Counted from the stretch's first letter, positions 13,814 to 22,028 are shown. The stretch: 25,307 nt of DNA from CAYVTZ01 sp964454685 (GCA_964454685.1 CAYVTZ010000041.1:1-25307), one strand, 5' to 3'. Program-made: numbers and translations. The notes: generated by a model from the letters alone, not told the origin.

Positions 13814-16426
13814 TTATTTGCCCAGCGCCACCATGCCCGCATCCCCTTCCAGAGATTGAATGTTAAGTGTCATGATCTCCAGCTTTTCAGTACCATTGTT
13901 TTTCAGCACCAGCTGCACATCATCCCGTGCTTCCTGGATAGCCGCTAAAATGATCACGCGGGAGCGGGCGCTGTTCTCCTCTACATTGGTCTGCACGTCC
14001 AGCACTTCAAACATACCCGCGGGCAGCAATTCTATCGCAGACTGCTCCATGTGCAGTCCGTCGAGCGTCAGGCGATATGCACCCGGCGCGAAAATCAACT
14101 GTTTCATGATGATGGATGCACCCGGCTCTAAGATATAGCCGGGTCTTGACATCGTAACGCCATCCGAAATCTCCACATTCTTGATGAATTTGGAGTGCAG
14201 ATTGTTGAGGGAATATTTCCGCTCCACCGGAACGATGCTTGCGCTTTGCGTCACAGAAACCGGCTCAAACAGCACCGTAATCTCCGCCTGTGTCCACATC
14301 GCTTGTGACGGTGCGCGCGTATCCCGCGCCGTGATGCACACATTGCTGTCTGCCTGTTCCAACGTCAAATCCAGTGTCACCCGCCCAGCGGTCTGCTCGC
14401 TCAGCACACCCGTCACAGCTTTTCCTTCGTATGCAAAATCCGTCAATGTGTCCAAACCTGTACCCAGCAGGCTCACGCGGTATTGACCTTCCTCCAGTCG
14501 CCCCAGCGGTCCGGTGGTCAGCCTGTCGGCGTCCCAAACTGCCGCCGCGCCCAGATCCACCGTGTGTTGGGTTCGTTTGACGCAGTCGTAGCCCAACGCT
14601 TCCAAACTGTTTTTGAGCGCATCCCCGTACACCCAAAGTCCGCCGCTTTCCGGCGCGTTCTGCATGGACACATAATAAATTTCGTCCATCCATGTGTCAA
14701 ATTTCTGATCGTCTATCGACCAGATGATACTGTTTTCCTGCAAATTTGCAAACATGCCATAGCCATCCGTGTCCAAATTCAAGTATTCCATCGGCTGCAC
14801 CAGCGCCATTTGTGCCACCATCGTATCCGGCTTGCAGGGTGTCACGTAGTACATCGAAACCGGCACGTCCGCCTCATTCAGCTCGCGCTGTATCTGCCGC
14901 AAAGGCTGTGCCAGATCGTACATCCTTTGCGAGGCAGGCACTGCAACAGTTGCAGCCACATATACCATACTGTACAGCGAGATTCCCAAAAGCAGCAGGC
15001 AAGCCGCCTGTATTTTCTTTTTTTGCATCAGCAGGCACAGCAGCGTAAAGACTGCCGTGGCCACAGCACATACCGCAATGATATGCCCCGTCGTCACTTC
15101 TTCCTGTACGCGAATCCCCATCAGCGGCAGAATGCCTGCCGTCTGCACGTACGAATTTGTCGACGCCATCTGCGCTCCCAATATTTTCTGATTCATCACA
15201 AAGACGCCCGCCGCCATGCACACCGCAAAAAGCACTGCTGCAATCAGCCAAAACCGCTTCGTTCCCAACGTGCGATGTTTCCAAAAATAAGCACAGACAA
15301 AGAAGAACACAAACCCCGTCATCATGCACAAATATCTTCCGTAGATGTAATAGTCTGCTCGTGCCGACATTTTAGAGGAATAAATATTTGCAAAAAACGC
15401 GACGGCAATCAGCAGCGTGAACACGCCCATCAGCAGCACCGTTGTGCCAAACAGCCGCATATTTGACTGCTCCTGCGCTTTGGGCTTTCGCATCAATTTC
15501 ACCCAAATCAGCAGCGCCACCACCGCCATGCCAAATGTGGTCGTAACAAAGTAAAATACCTGCCCTGCCAGTCCTTTGGCTATGTTGGGCCAGTTCTGCG
15601 GCTCCAGTAATACGGGGATGCTTTTTGCGATAGAGCTGTCCGCCGTATTCATCAGTTGGTCCTGTGTCAGTCCAAACAGATCGTGATAGACCATCGCCTT
15701 CACGTTCGTATCCAGCCAATAGATTATCAATGCCGCAACCGCAAATGCCGCAAGGCTGCACAATCCGCTTTTCCACCGCCGCGCCCGAATCACCACAATC
15801 AGCAGCGCCAATCCCACCGCAAACAAAATCGCCAACCCTCTGCCATGCACTGCGTAAGCGTACATGCACACCGCGCCCAGCAGCAGCGCATATACCCATT
15901 GCCGCCGCGCCGCGCGCCGGAACGCCAACAGCAGATAAACGGCAAGCCATGCCAAAAACGCCAGCATCATTTCATTGAATATGGTGACGGCAAAAAATAG
16001 ATATCCCATGCAGAGCGCCGTAATCACCGCGCACATCACGGCGGGTTTTTCTTCCAGCTCAAAGAATTGGCGCGCAATCCGGTATGCCAGCACACTAACG
16101 CCACCCAGCAGCGCCACATTCACCAGCAACGCGATATGATAAACAAATTCCGGATTGGGCACCAGCGCATATACCCAGCCAAACAGCACCGCGTAGCCAT
16201 AGCCATAGTACGCCGTGTAGGCACTGGATGCCAAGGCAGACCGCAGCGGCGATCCCCCCACCATCGATACCCCTTCCGCGAAAATGTTATATTCATCCGC
16301 GATGGTTGGGTATTTCATGAAAATCGAAAAAAGTGCTCCTGCCAAAAACACAACAAGGAACAGAAGCAGCGGGGTGCGATATCGTTTGAAAAAGGTTCCA
16401 CGCATGTGGCTCATTTGCTCTGTCAT
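13814..16426 (-). CDS. Large polytopic membrane protein, GT-C-like glycosyltransferase with extracytoplasmic C-terminal domain
   Basis: 870 residues. The N-terminal half (about 18-497) holds some 12 hydrophobic segments; the remainder (about 500-870) is a soluble, probably extracytoplasmic part with beta-rich character and no family I can name. The first outer loop carries TIADEYN (D44, E45), matching the acidic motif position of PMT/ArnT-type GT-C enzymes that use polyprenyl-phosphate sugars. An envelope glycosylation role is inferred. The ATG at 16426 follows GAGGG at 7 bases and is 10 bases past the stop of the flippase-like gene, so both form one operon. Gene length and the soluble tail are unusual next to the smaller GT-C-like protein at 7014-8360. 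Confidence 0.78.
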   Translation of the reverse strand: MTEQMSHMRGTFFKRYRTPLLLFLVVFLAGALFSIFMKYPTIADEYNIFAEGVSMVGGSPLRSALASSAYTAYYGYGYAVLFGWVYALVPNPEFVYHIALLVNVALLGGVSVLAYRIARQFFELEEKPAVMCAVITALCMGYLFFAVTIFNEMMLAFLAWLAVYLLLAFRRAARRQWVYALLLGAVCMYAYAVHGRGLAILFAVGLALLIVVIRARRWKSGLCSLAAFAVAALIIYWLDTNVKAMVYHDLFGLTQDQLMNTADSSIAKSIPVLLEPQNWPNIAKGLAGQVFYFVTTTFGMAVVALLIWVKLMRKPKAQEQSNMRLFGTTVLLMGVFTLLIAVAFFANIYSSKMSARADYYIYGRYLCMMTGFVFFFVCAYFWKHRTLGTKRFWLIAAVLFAVCMAAGVFVMNQKILGAQMASTNSYVQTAGILPLMGIRVQEEVTTGHIIAVCAVATAVFTLLCLLMQKKKIQAACLLLLGISLYSMVYVAATVAVPASQRMYDLAQPLRQIQRELNEADVPVSMYYVTPCKPDTMVAQMALVQPMEYLNLDTDGYGMFANLQENSIIWSIDDQKFDTWMDEIYYVSMQNAPESGGLWVYGDALKNSLEALGYDCVKRTQHTVDLGAAAVWDADRLTTGPLGRLEEGQYRVSLLGTGLDTLTDFAYEGKAVTGVLSEQTAGRVTLDLTLEQADSNVCITARDTRAPSQAMWTQAEITVLFEPVSVTQSASIVPVERKYSLNNLHSKFIKNVEISDGVTMSRPGYILEPGASIIMKQLIFAPGAYRLTLDGLHMEQSAIELLPAGMFEVLDVQTNVEENSARSRVIILAAIQEARDDVQLVLKNNGTEKLEIMTLNIQSLEGDAGMVALGK

Positions 16427-16436
16427 CGGTTTTCCC

Positions 16437-17486
16437 TCACGATTGCACGGATGCGCATTTCGTTTTCCGATTCAGCAGCTTGAAAACCGCCGTTGCAAGC
16501 AGGAAGGAAAGAATGTCCCCGAAAATGTTCAGAAAGCGATAAATGATGATGGCAAGCAATACATCGCCCTGCGGCAGCACATTACCCAATAAAAGGGTGA
16601 TGGTTGCCTCGCGGATGCCGATGCCCCCCGGCGCCCCCAGCGTTACGAAGCCCGCCGTCGTCGCTGCCACAAAAGCGCCCAGCACAATGCCGTACATTTC
16701 CGGCGTAACCGGAACCACCGCAATTTGGTTATACACCGCCAGATACAACAGCCCGCAAAGCAGATTGTAAACGACGTAATAGCCGAACACCGCAATCAGT
16801 TTTGCAACATTCGCTTTATTGAGCGTCTCACGATAGCGCCTCATCAACGCCACCGTCTTTTTGCGGAAGAAAATCAGCAGCCCGACAACGATGCCTACCA
16901 TCGCCAAAATGATGATCAGCCAGATCGTAAAATTAGCCTGCACCAAATTATTGATCCAGTCAAAAAAATATTGCTGCAACCCCACCAGCGCGATCACAAT
17001 GGAGGATGCAACAATAATCACCGTCTCTGCCAGTGTTGCGGCAAAGATGTCTGCATGGCTCTTTTTAGCGCGAATCGCCAGTTCATTGCGCCCGATGTAT
17101 TGGAACACATTGCCGGGGACATACTTAAATAAGTTTGCCTTGTAATAGATTTGCAGCGCGTCCGCATAGCGCACGTCCTTGCTGCTTGTAAACATACGTG
17201 ACATGCCAAACCACGGGTAATGCAACATCAACGTTGCACCCGTCACACCCAGCATCACCAGCAAAAAGGCACCTAAGTTGTTGGGGTCGAGCAAAACAGA
17301 ATAGTCAATGTCATACGTGATGATCTTGCGAATGATAAAAATCAAGGCGCAGACCATGAGGACAAATCCAATTAGTTTTAACAGCTTTCTTTTGTCTTTC
17401 ATGGCCTCACATTTCTCCAGGAAATACGAGGGAATCACTTGTACTCCCTTGTGATCATCGGAAACGCTATGATGCTCATCCTGCAT
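16437..17486 (-). CDS. Flippase-like integral membrane protein (LPG synthase TM / UPF0104 family)
   Basis: 349 residues with about eight membrane segments and the family's recognisable blocks: HYPWFGMSRMF, YYKANLFKYVPGNVFQYIGR (near 109-128) and TLGAPGGIGIREA (near 286-298). The family is named after the membrane part of lysyl-phosphatidylglycerol synthase (MprF); stand-alone members like this lack the aminoacyl-transferase domain and occur with glycosyltransferases, where lipid or lipid-linked sugar translocation is suspected. The first 28 residues are hydrophilic. The start at 17486 has AGAAGG 5 bases upstream and a good promoter; an internal ATG at 17402 has a poorer site. It is the first gene of an operon with the 870-residue GT-C-like protein. 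Confidence 0.88.
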   Translation of the reverse strand: MQDEHHSVSDDHKGVQVIPSYFLEKCEAMKDKRKLLKLIGFVLMVCALIFIIRKIITYDIDYSVLLDPNNLGAFLLVMLGVTGATLMLHYPWFGMSRMFTSSKDVRYADALQIYYKANLFKYVPGNVFQYIGRNELAIRAKKSHADIFAATLAETVIIVASSIVIALVGLQQYFFDWINNLVQANFTIWLIIILAMVGIVVGLLIFFRKKTVALMRRYRETLNKANVAKLIAVFGYYVVYNLLCGLLYLAVYNQIAVVPVTPEMYGIVLGAFVAATTAGFVTLGAPGGIGIREATITLLLGNVLPQGDVLLAIIIYRFLNIFGDILSFLLATAVFKLLNRKTKCASVQS

Positions 17487-17524
17487 CGCTGCCTTCTGCG
17501 CATCTGCACGCTCCGTGATAGTCT

Positions 17525-17553
17525 ATTGTAGCACAAGACCACTTCTTTTGCAA
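17525..17553 (-). promoter_or_regulatory. Promoter of the flippase-GT-C operon
   Basis: On the minus strand TTGCAA (17553-17548), exactly 17 bases, then TACAAT (17530-17525) preceded by TGC, an extended -10. About 40 bases upstream of the start at 17486. Confidence 0.7.
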
Positions 17554-17695
17554 GATGCACGGGGCGTTATGCCCCATTGTGTGCTCGCACTTGCACACGC
17601 ATAGTGCGGTGAGGCATGCGAGGGCTATTTTGCCCCTTTCGCGCTGAACGACTCGGCCACTTTTCCGCAACGCCACTCCCCGCGGCAAGGTAATC
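17554..17695. other. GC-rich, hairpin-rich non-coding stretch
   Basis: Lies between a terminator and a promoter, so it belongs to neither neighbouring transcript. It contains three short inverted repeats: GGGGC/GCCCC (17561-17575), GTGTGC/GCACAC (17579-17598) and GGGC/GCCC (17622-17635). A 73-codon minus-strand reading frame crosses it, but it is cysteine- and arginine-rich, has no good ribosome site and runs through the promoter, so I do not call it a gene. It may be a dispersed intergenic repeat or a structured RNA. Confidence 0.4.
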
Positions 17696-17727
17696 AAAAA
17701 GGAGCAACCTTCAAAAAAGCCACTCCT
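17696..17727 (-). terminator. Terminator of the sensor/sugar-binding-protein operon
   Basis: On the minus strand a 9-base-pair stem (17727-17719 with 17708-17700, three G-U pairs), a 10-base loop, then TTTTT. It starts 23 bases after the stop of the sugar-binding protein. Confidence 0.7.
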
Positions 17728-17749
17728 CTTCCTGCCCTATGCTTCGCGA

Positions 17750-18757
17750 TCAGCCATACACTTCCTCTTGCGTGTAATATCCTGTCTTGATCATTTCATT
17801 GTCTACGTTTTCTTTGGTCACCACTCTGCCATTGATCAAATAGGCATCCACGCCGTCTGTGCTTTGATTGTCAAACTTTGCGTTGATCTTCATTTCCTCG
17901 CCCATCGCAATGCTGTACGCCTCGTCTACCGCCGTCCGCGCCAAATCGCGCAAATCCATGTAGATCGTCATGCCCTGCTTATCGTTTACAATGCGCTTGA
18001 TCGCGTCCAATTCTGCATCCATGCCCGTAATCGCAACCGGTTGAGTTACACCCAGCTCGTCCAGCGCCTCCACGCACGCGCCCGCAATCTTATCATTGGG
18101 CGCCAAAATCGCGTCCACCTTGTTATCGTTTGCCGCCACTGCTTCCTTGACCATTGCCTTTGCTTCATCCGGCGACCAGCCGGGCACATCCGCTTCCAGC
18201 AAGACGTTGATGTTCCCACGAAGCGGGTCGATGTAACGCATCGCACCGTCGTAAAGCAGTTTTGCATTATAATCTCCCGGGTCTCCCTTCAAGATGATAA
18301 AGTCGCCCTCATAGACCATTTCAGTCAGATATTGCCCCATACTTTGCCCGATCTTGCCGCTGTCATATCCCACCAGTAAATCCACCTGATCTCCCAGCAG
18401 CACGCGCGCATAGTTGACCACGGGCACCTTTTTTTCGGCAGCATAGCTCAAAATTTCGCCCGCATTATTGACGTCTCGTGGCGTTAGCACCAAAACATCA
18501 ATACCGCTGTCGATCATTTCTTTGCAATCCTGCAACTGCGTTTTGGGTTCATCCGTCGTGTTCAGGCGCACTTCCATCTGTATTCCCAATTCCTGCGCAC
18601 GCTCTTCCATATACGTCTGCTCTTTCGGCCATCTGGCAGCAGCACCCACACCAAACGAAACTCCTACCTTAATATCTTTGGCAGATTTTCCGCACCCGGC
18701 CAGCGCTCCGCCCAACAGCGCAAGCACACACAAGCAACATAAAAAACGTTTTAACAT
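17750..18757 (-). CDS. Sugar-binding lipoprotein (xylose/ribose-type, Peripla_BP_4 fold)
   Basis: 335 residues. The signal peptide ends in the lipobox LAGC with C22 lipidated, followed by a two-lobed sugar-binding fold: KVGVSFGVGAAARWPKE at the start of lobe 1, VLVLTPRDVN, LVGYDSGKIGQSMG, VDAILAPNDKIAGA and VAITGMDAE. These segments match the xylose-binding (XylF/ChvE) branch. Such proteins normally deliver sugars to an ABC transporter, but no permease or ATPase gene is nearby. Instead the ATG lies inside the last codons of the EAL sensor gene (7-base overlap), with GGGAGGG (18764-18770) 6 bases upstream inside that gene. The pairing suggests that the loaded protein reports to the sensor, or that both respond to the same sugar. 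The actual ligand is unknown. Confidence 0.92.
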   Translation of the reverse strand: MLKRFLCCLCVLALLGGALAGCGKSAKDIKVGVSFGVGAAARWPKEQTYMEERAQELGIQMEVRLNTTDEPKTQLQDCKEMIDSGIDVLVLTPRDVNNAGEILSYAAEKKVPVVNYARVLLGDQVDLLVGYDSGKIGQSMGQYLTEMVYEGDFIILKGDPGDYNAKLLYDGAMRYIDPLRGNINVLLEADVPGWSPDEAKAMVKEAVAANDNKVDAILAPNDKIAGACVEALDELGVTQPVAITGMDAELDAIKRIVNDKQGMTIYMDLRDLARTAVDEAYSIAMGEEMKINAKFDNQSTDGVDAYLINGRVVTKENVDNEMIKTGYYTQEEVYG

Positions 18758-20976
18758 ATTAAACCCTCCCTGTATATTGTTTCAAATTCCGGTTCATCTA
18801 ACGGTTTCGCAAAGTAATACCCCTGCGCAATGCTACAATCAAATTCCTTCATCAAATTGATGTTCTGCTGCGTCTCCACGCCCTCTGCAACTACATTGAT
18901 GTTCAGACGTTTTGCCATCTGCGCAATGGTAGAAAAAATGATGCGCTGACGCTCGCTGTCCGTGCTTTCGCGTAAAAACTCGCGGTCAATTTTAAGCGTA
19001 TCGATGGGAACATCTTTGAGCATATTCAGCGACGAATATCCCGATCCAAAGTCATCCATCGATACCGTTAGCCCATGCTCATGCAAATGATCGATGAATT
19101 CCTTCATGATGTTGTAATTTTCAAACATCGTGCTTTCTGTCAGCTCCAGCTCAATCAATTCCGGAGGAATCCCATACTCTTCCATCTGGCTCACGATGGT
19201 ATCCAAAAAGTCTTTGTTCTGCAAATGCAGCCGCGAGAAGTTGACCGATATCGGTACGCAATGCGTACCTTCCCGCAAGTTGCGCTGCAAAAACGCCAAA
19301 ACCCTGCGAAATATCGCCATATCCAAATCCACAATGGAACCTGTTTTTTCACACACCGGGATAAAGACATCCGGCGGCACCAGCGACCCGTCTTTTTTTC
19401 GCCATCTCGCAAGCGCTTCCGCACCCACCAGCTTATGTGAGTGCACATCCACCTTAGGCTGATAGAAAGGAATCACCTCGTCCTCTGCCAGAGCCTGTTC
19501 GATATCCCGCTTCACTTGCTCGTTCCGCACCATTTTTTGGTCAAATTTTTCCGAATAGAATTCAATTTTCTTGTGCGGGATGCCTTTGATGGACTGTGCG
19601 GCGGTGCCCGCCTTGTCCGCCATCAAATTCACACTTTCCTGTCGATTGGAAATCTCGTAGACGCCTGCGGAAAGATAGATCGAGATGCCTTCCTCGTTTT
19701 CGATCGCTCCCAGCAGCTTGTTCAGCCGGCTGGGTGAGGCATCCGTCAGTAGCACAACAAAATGATCGCTGGAAACGCGCGCAATACACTCGTCTTTTTG
19801 CAGCTGCGCCGCAACCGCATGGTTGATCTGGTAGAGCACCTTGTCGCCAAAGTCGAATCCGTAGTAGTTGTTGACGTATTTGAAATTATCAATATCAAAG
19901 CTCATCAGGTAGAATGTCTGGTCTGCCTGTGTGTGCAGCGCATTTTGCACGTCGATTGTAAATTTGTTGTAGGTGTCGCCCTGCGTCACCGTGTCTACAA
20001 ACGCAATTTTACGCAGCGCATTCTGCTGCTTGTTTTTGTAATAGATGAAATACACCATAAACAGCGTAAACACCACTACTACAAACAGCAAAATGAAGTA
20101 AAACATTTCGATCACGATATTTGCGTTGGGCGAAACCGCGCTCACCGGAACGCTGGAGATCAAATACCAGTCATGCAGCTCCTCGATGGGCGTATAAGCG
20201 GAGAAGGTTTTTGTTCCGTCAACGTTCGATTCTAAAAATCCGGATTGATTGTTGCGGATATCTCTTTCCAAGCGTTGCGATTCTGTCTGGTTGCCCTGCG
20301 CATACAGCGTCCGATATAGGTTGTCCGATTCCTGGCTGTATTCACCCGGCTTTGAACTGATTAGGATGTAGCCGTCGCTGTTGATGATATACATGTACCC
20401 CTGTGAAGAAAACAACGAAATCGAGCACATTTCATACATCTGCTCCGGCGTATAGAATTTTTGCAGCGTTCCGATGATTTCCCCTCGATCCACCAAAGGA
20501 ACGCTGATGATGAAGGTTTCCTCCCCGCCTTCCCGTCTGGACACCACCCGATCAGATACATTGGCCTCCCCTTGCATGGCGAGTCTGAAATACTGCCTGC
20601 CGGAAATATCAAGCACCTGGCCGTCCGAAAAATATGCGGTTCCGTTTGGTGTAGCAACAAACAGCCGATCTAAATCACGCTCATCGCTGTACTCCAAAAA
20701 GACGCGTTGCACCGCATCGTCGTCAATTTCCGGCTCCTGATTCAGACGCTCTGTGATCTGCTTTGCGTCCATATCTAAGTTGTTTAATTCTACGCCGATT
20801 TTACTGGTGATGACATCCTTATTCTGCGTCACCACTTCCATTAGGTTGATTTGAACGTCCGAATACAAAAGGTTTTGCACATACTGCATCAAAATGGTGA
20901 CTGCAACGAACAGCACCACTACAAAAATGGCGATCAAGACTCGGGATATAATTTTCTTCATTGCACCCACTTGCAT
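18751..20976 (-). CDS. Membrane sensor: dCache, degenerate GGDEF, intact EAL (cyclic-di-GMP phosphodiesterase)
   Basis: 741 residues: membrane helix (9-30), a dCache-type extracytoplasmic sensor (about 36-280), a second helix (291-313), a GGDEF-like domain (325-475) and an EAL domain (485-735). The GGDEF signature is SSDHF (402-406), so it should not make cyclic-di-GMP; such domains often act as GTP-binding regulators. EAL residues are complete: E520, N579, E611, D641/D642, K662, E698 and Q718, so phosphodiesterase activity is expected. No HAMP domain is evident between the second helix and GGDEF. The start is uncertain: ATGs at 20976 and 20961 both have weak ribosome sites. It is translated ahead of and overlapping a sugar-binding lipoprotein, which hints that its input is a sugar-loaded binding protein or the same sugar. 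Confidence 0.93.
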   Translation of the reverse strand: MQVGAMKKIISRVLIAIFVVVLFVAVTILMQYVQNLLYSDVQINLMEVVTQNKDVITSKIGVELNNLDMDAKQITERLNQEPEIDDDAVQRVFLEYSDERDLDRLFVATPNGTAYFSDGQVLDISGRQYFRLAMQGEANVSDRVVSRREGGEETFIISVPLVDRGEIIGTLQKFYTPEQMYEMCSISLFSSQGYMYIINSDGYILISSKPGEYSQESDNLYRTLYAQGNQTESQRLERDIRNNQSGFLESNVDGTKTFSAYTPIEELHDWYLISSVPVSAVSPNANIVIEMFYFILLFVVVVFTLFMVYFIYYKNKQQNALRKIAFVDTVTQGDTYNKFTIDVQNALHTQADQTFYLMSFDIDNFKYVNNYYGFDFGDKVLYQINHAVAAQLQKDECIARVSSDHFVVLLTDASPSRLNKLLGAIENEEGISIYLSAGVYEISNRQESVNLMADKAGTAAQSIKGIPHKKIEFYSEKFDQKMVRNEQVKRDIEQALAEDEVIPFYQPKVDVHSHKLVGAEALARWRKKDGSLVPPDVFIPVCEKTGSIVDLDMAIFRRVLAFLQRNLREGTHCVPISVNFSRLHLQNKDFLDTIVSQMEEYGIPPELIELELTESTMFENYNIMKEFIDHLHEHGLTVSMDDFGSGYSSLNMLKDVPIDTLKIDREFLRESTDSERQRIIFSTIAQMAKRLNINVVAEGVETQQNINLMKEFDCSIAQGYYFAKPLDEPEFETIYREGLIC

Positions 20977-21083
20977 GATTCGTGTCTCTCACTCACTGGA
21001 ATCAGACATTGCCGGCTCGGCACATCCTTAGCGCCTCGCTCACGTAGCCCGCTTTCTTTGATTTCGGCAGCCTTTCCATAATG

Positions 21084-21111
21084 TCAATTACCTGAATGGT
21101 ATCGTAATTGA
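21084..21111. repeat. Inverted repeat upstream of the sensor operon
   Basis: TCAATTAC (21084-21091) and GTAATTGA (21104-21111) are perfect inverted copies with a 12-base centre. They overlap a minus-strand TTGACA (21087-21082) that has no good -10 partner. There is no T-tract, so an operator is more likely than a terminator; it lies about 110 bases upstream of the dCache-EAL start. Confidence 0.4.
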
Positions 21112-21199
21112 TTGCACCTTTATTTTAGCATAAGCTATGGCATAAGGGAAGGGGTTTTCGCCGGTGTTCCACAAATCGTCTATCGCAGTTCCGGCAAGC

Positions 21200-21913
21200 T
21201 TATTCGGTTCGTTTGCCTTCCCGGTGTCCCCAAATATAATAGGGCGCATCCTCCCCCACGTTAAACAGCAAATCAATGATGGATACGTGGTGGTCAAACT
21301 TTTGCCCATGTAGCTGCGGGTATTCCGGATATCCCGCATAATCCTTGAATACGACCTCGATGCCGTGTCGCGCAAATTCCTCCGGCACAATATAGCTTTG
21401 CGCCGCAGGGCCGGACACATAATAGCTCGTACCCACCGATTCCAAAAGGCTAAGCAGTTTCTTCTGCTTGACTCCTTCCGAAAAGAAGTTTTCGCTCACA
21501 TCAAGCTTGGTCTTGATGCCCAAAAACTGTTCACATATCTCGTGAATCAGGTATTTATTGAGATCGTGCAAATACTCCCATTGTGCTTCCAAATAAACGT
21601 ACTCAAAGAAGTCTTTGTACTTTTTGAAGTGCGGCGCATCCTTATAATTTCTCTTGATTAAGTCAAAATGCTGCTTTTGCCAATCGATTTCGGGATTAAA
21701 CGTCACTTCTCGAATCGTCTTGTTTAGATTGTAACCGCACGGCAGTGTAATCCATCGTGGGCCTTGTGGCGTCATAATTTTGTTGCGATTTCGCCAATCG
21801 TTTTTGGTATACTGCACTTCGTCATATAACAAAAAAAGGTCGACATCGTGGATGATGTCAAAATACCCCTTCCACGGGATATAATTGGACTGCAGTACTG
21901 CAACCTTTTTCAA
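21200..21913 (-). CDS. WbqC-family protein
   Basis: 237 residues, soluble. Family marks are the N-terminal VAVLQSNYIPWKGYFDII, YDEVQYTKNDWRNRN (30-44), WITLPCG, and the late SIIDLLFNVG. WbqC proteins are often encoded in O-antigen or surface-sugar gene sets and are thought to act in modified-sugar or lipid-linked precursor synthesis; the reaction is not established. The start is TTG at 21913, supported by GGAGG (21919-21923) 5 bases upstream and by the protein beginning exactly at the conserved block; no ATG alternative exists. A promoter (21979-22007) gives it its own transcript. No terminator is obvious behind it. It fits the envelope-polysaccharide theme of the 7014-17486 genes, though it is not adjacent to them. 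Confidence 0.9.
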   Translation of the reverse strand: MKKVAVLQSNYIPWKGYFDIIHDVDLFLLYDEVQYTKNDWRNRNKIMTPQGPRWITLPCGYNLNKTIREVTFNPEIDWQKQHFDLIKRNYKDAPHFKKYKDFFEYVYLEAQWEYLHDLNKYLIHEICEQFLGIKTKLDVSENFFSEGVKQKKLLSLLESVGTSYYVSGPAAQSYIVPEEFARHGIEVVFKDYAGYPEYPQLHGQKFDHHVSIIDLLFNVGEDAPYYIWGHREGKRTE

Positions 21914-21918
21914 CTCTG

Positions 21919-21923
21919 CCTCC
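21919..21923 (-). promoter_or_regulatory. Ribosome binding site deciding a TTG start
   Basis: GGAGG on the minus strand, 5 bases before the TTG at 21913. It is the only strong site near the beginning of the WbqC-family frame and fixes the unusual start. Confidence 0.75.
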
Positions 21924-21953
21924 GCAAAACACCGCTTAAACCGCAGCGCTTTT

Positions 21954-22028
21954 CTACCGTAAATTATGCTCCTCGATTATTGTACCGCAATCCCAGTACG
22001 CTTGCAAGGCGCGAACGTAAACAATTTC
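21954..22028 (-). pseudogene. Possible remnant of a DUF1016 (YhcG-type) N-terminal domain
   Basis: A short minus-strand reading frame ending at 21954 codes for RALQAYWDCGTIIEEH, close to the A-x-QAYW-(D/E)-x-G-x-x-I-x-E-E core of DUF1016 N-terminal regions, which I know from YhcG-type PD-(D/E)XK nucleases. Nothing before or after it continues the domain. It overlaps the WbqC-gene promoter. The match rests on about 16 residues by eye, so chance similarity is possible. Confidence 0.3.
21979..22007 (-). promoter_or_regulatory. Promoter of the WbqC-family gene
   Basis: On the minus strand TTGCAA (22007-22002), 17 bases, TACAAT (21984-21979). Both hexamers and the spacing are identical to those of the flippase-operon promoter. 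The leader to the TTG start is about 60 bases. Confidence 0.65.

Noticed and set aside
17476..17697. 73-codon minus-strand frame in the intergenic stretch
   Set aside because: It runs through the flippase promoter, overlaps the flippase start, has no good ribosome site and an atypical Cys/Arg-rich composition.
21088..21420. 110-codon minus-strand frame overlapping the WbqC gene end
   Set aside because: Most of it is a shifted reading of the WbqC gene; the tail past 21200 has no recognisable domain or ribosome site.
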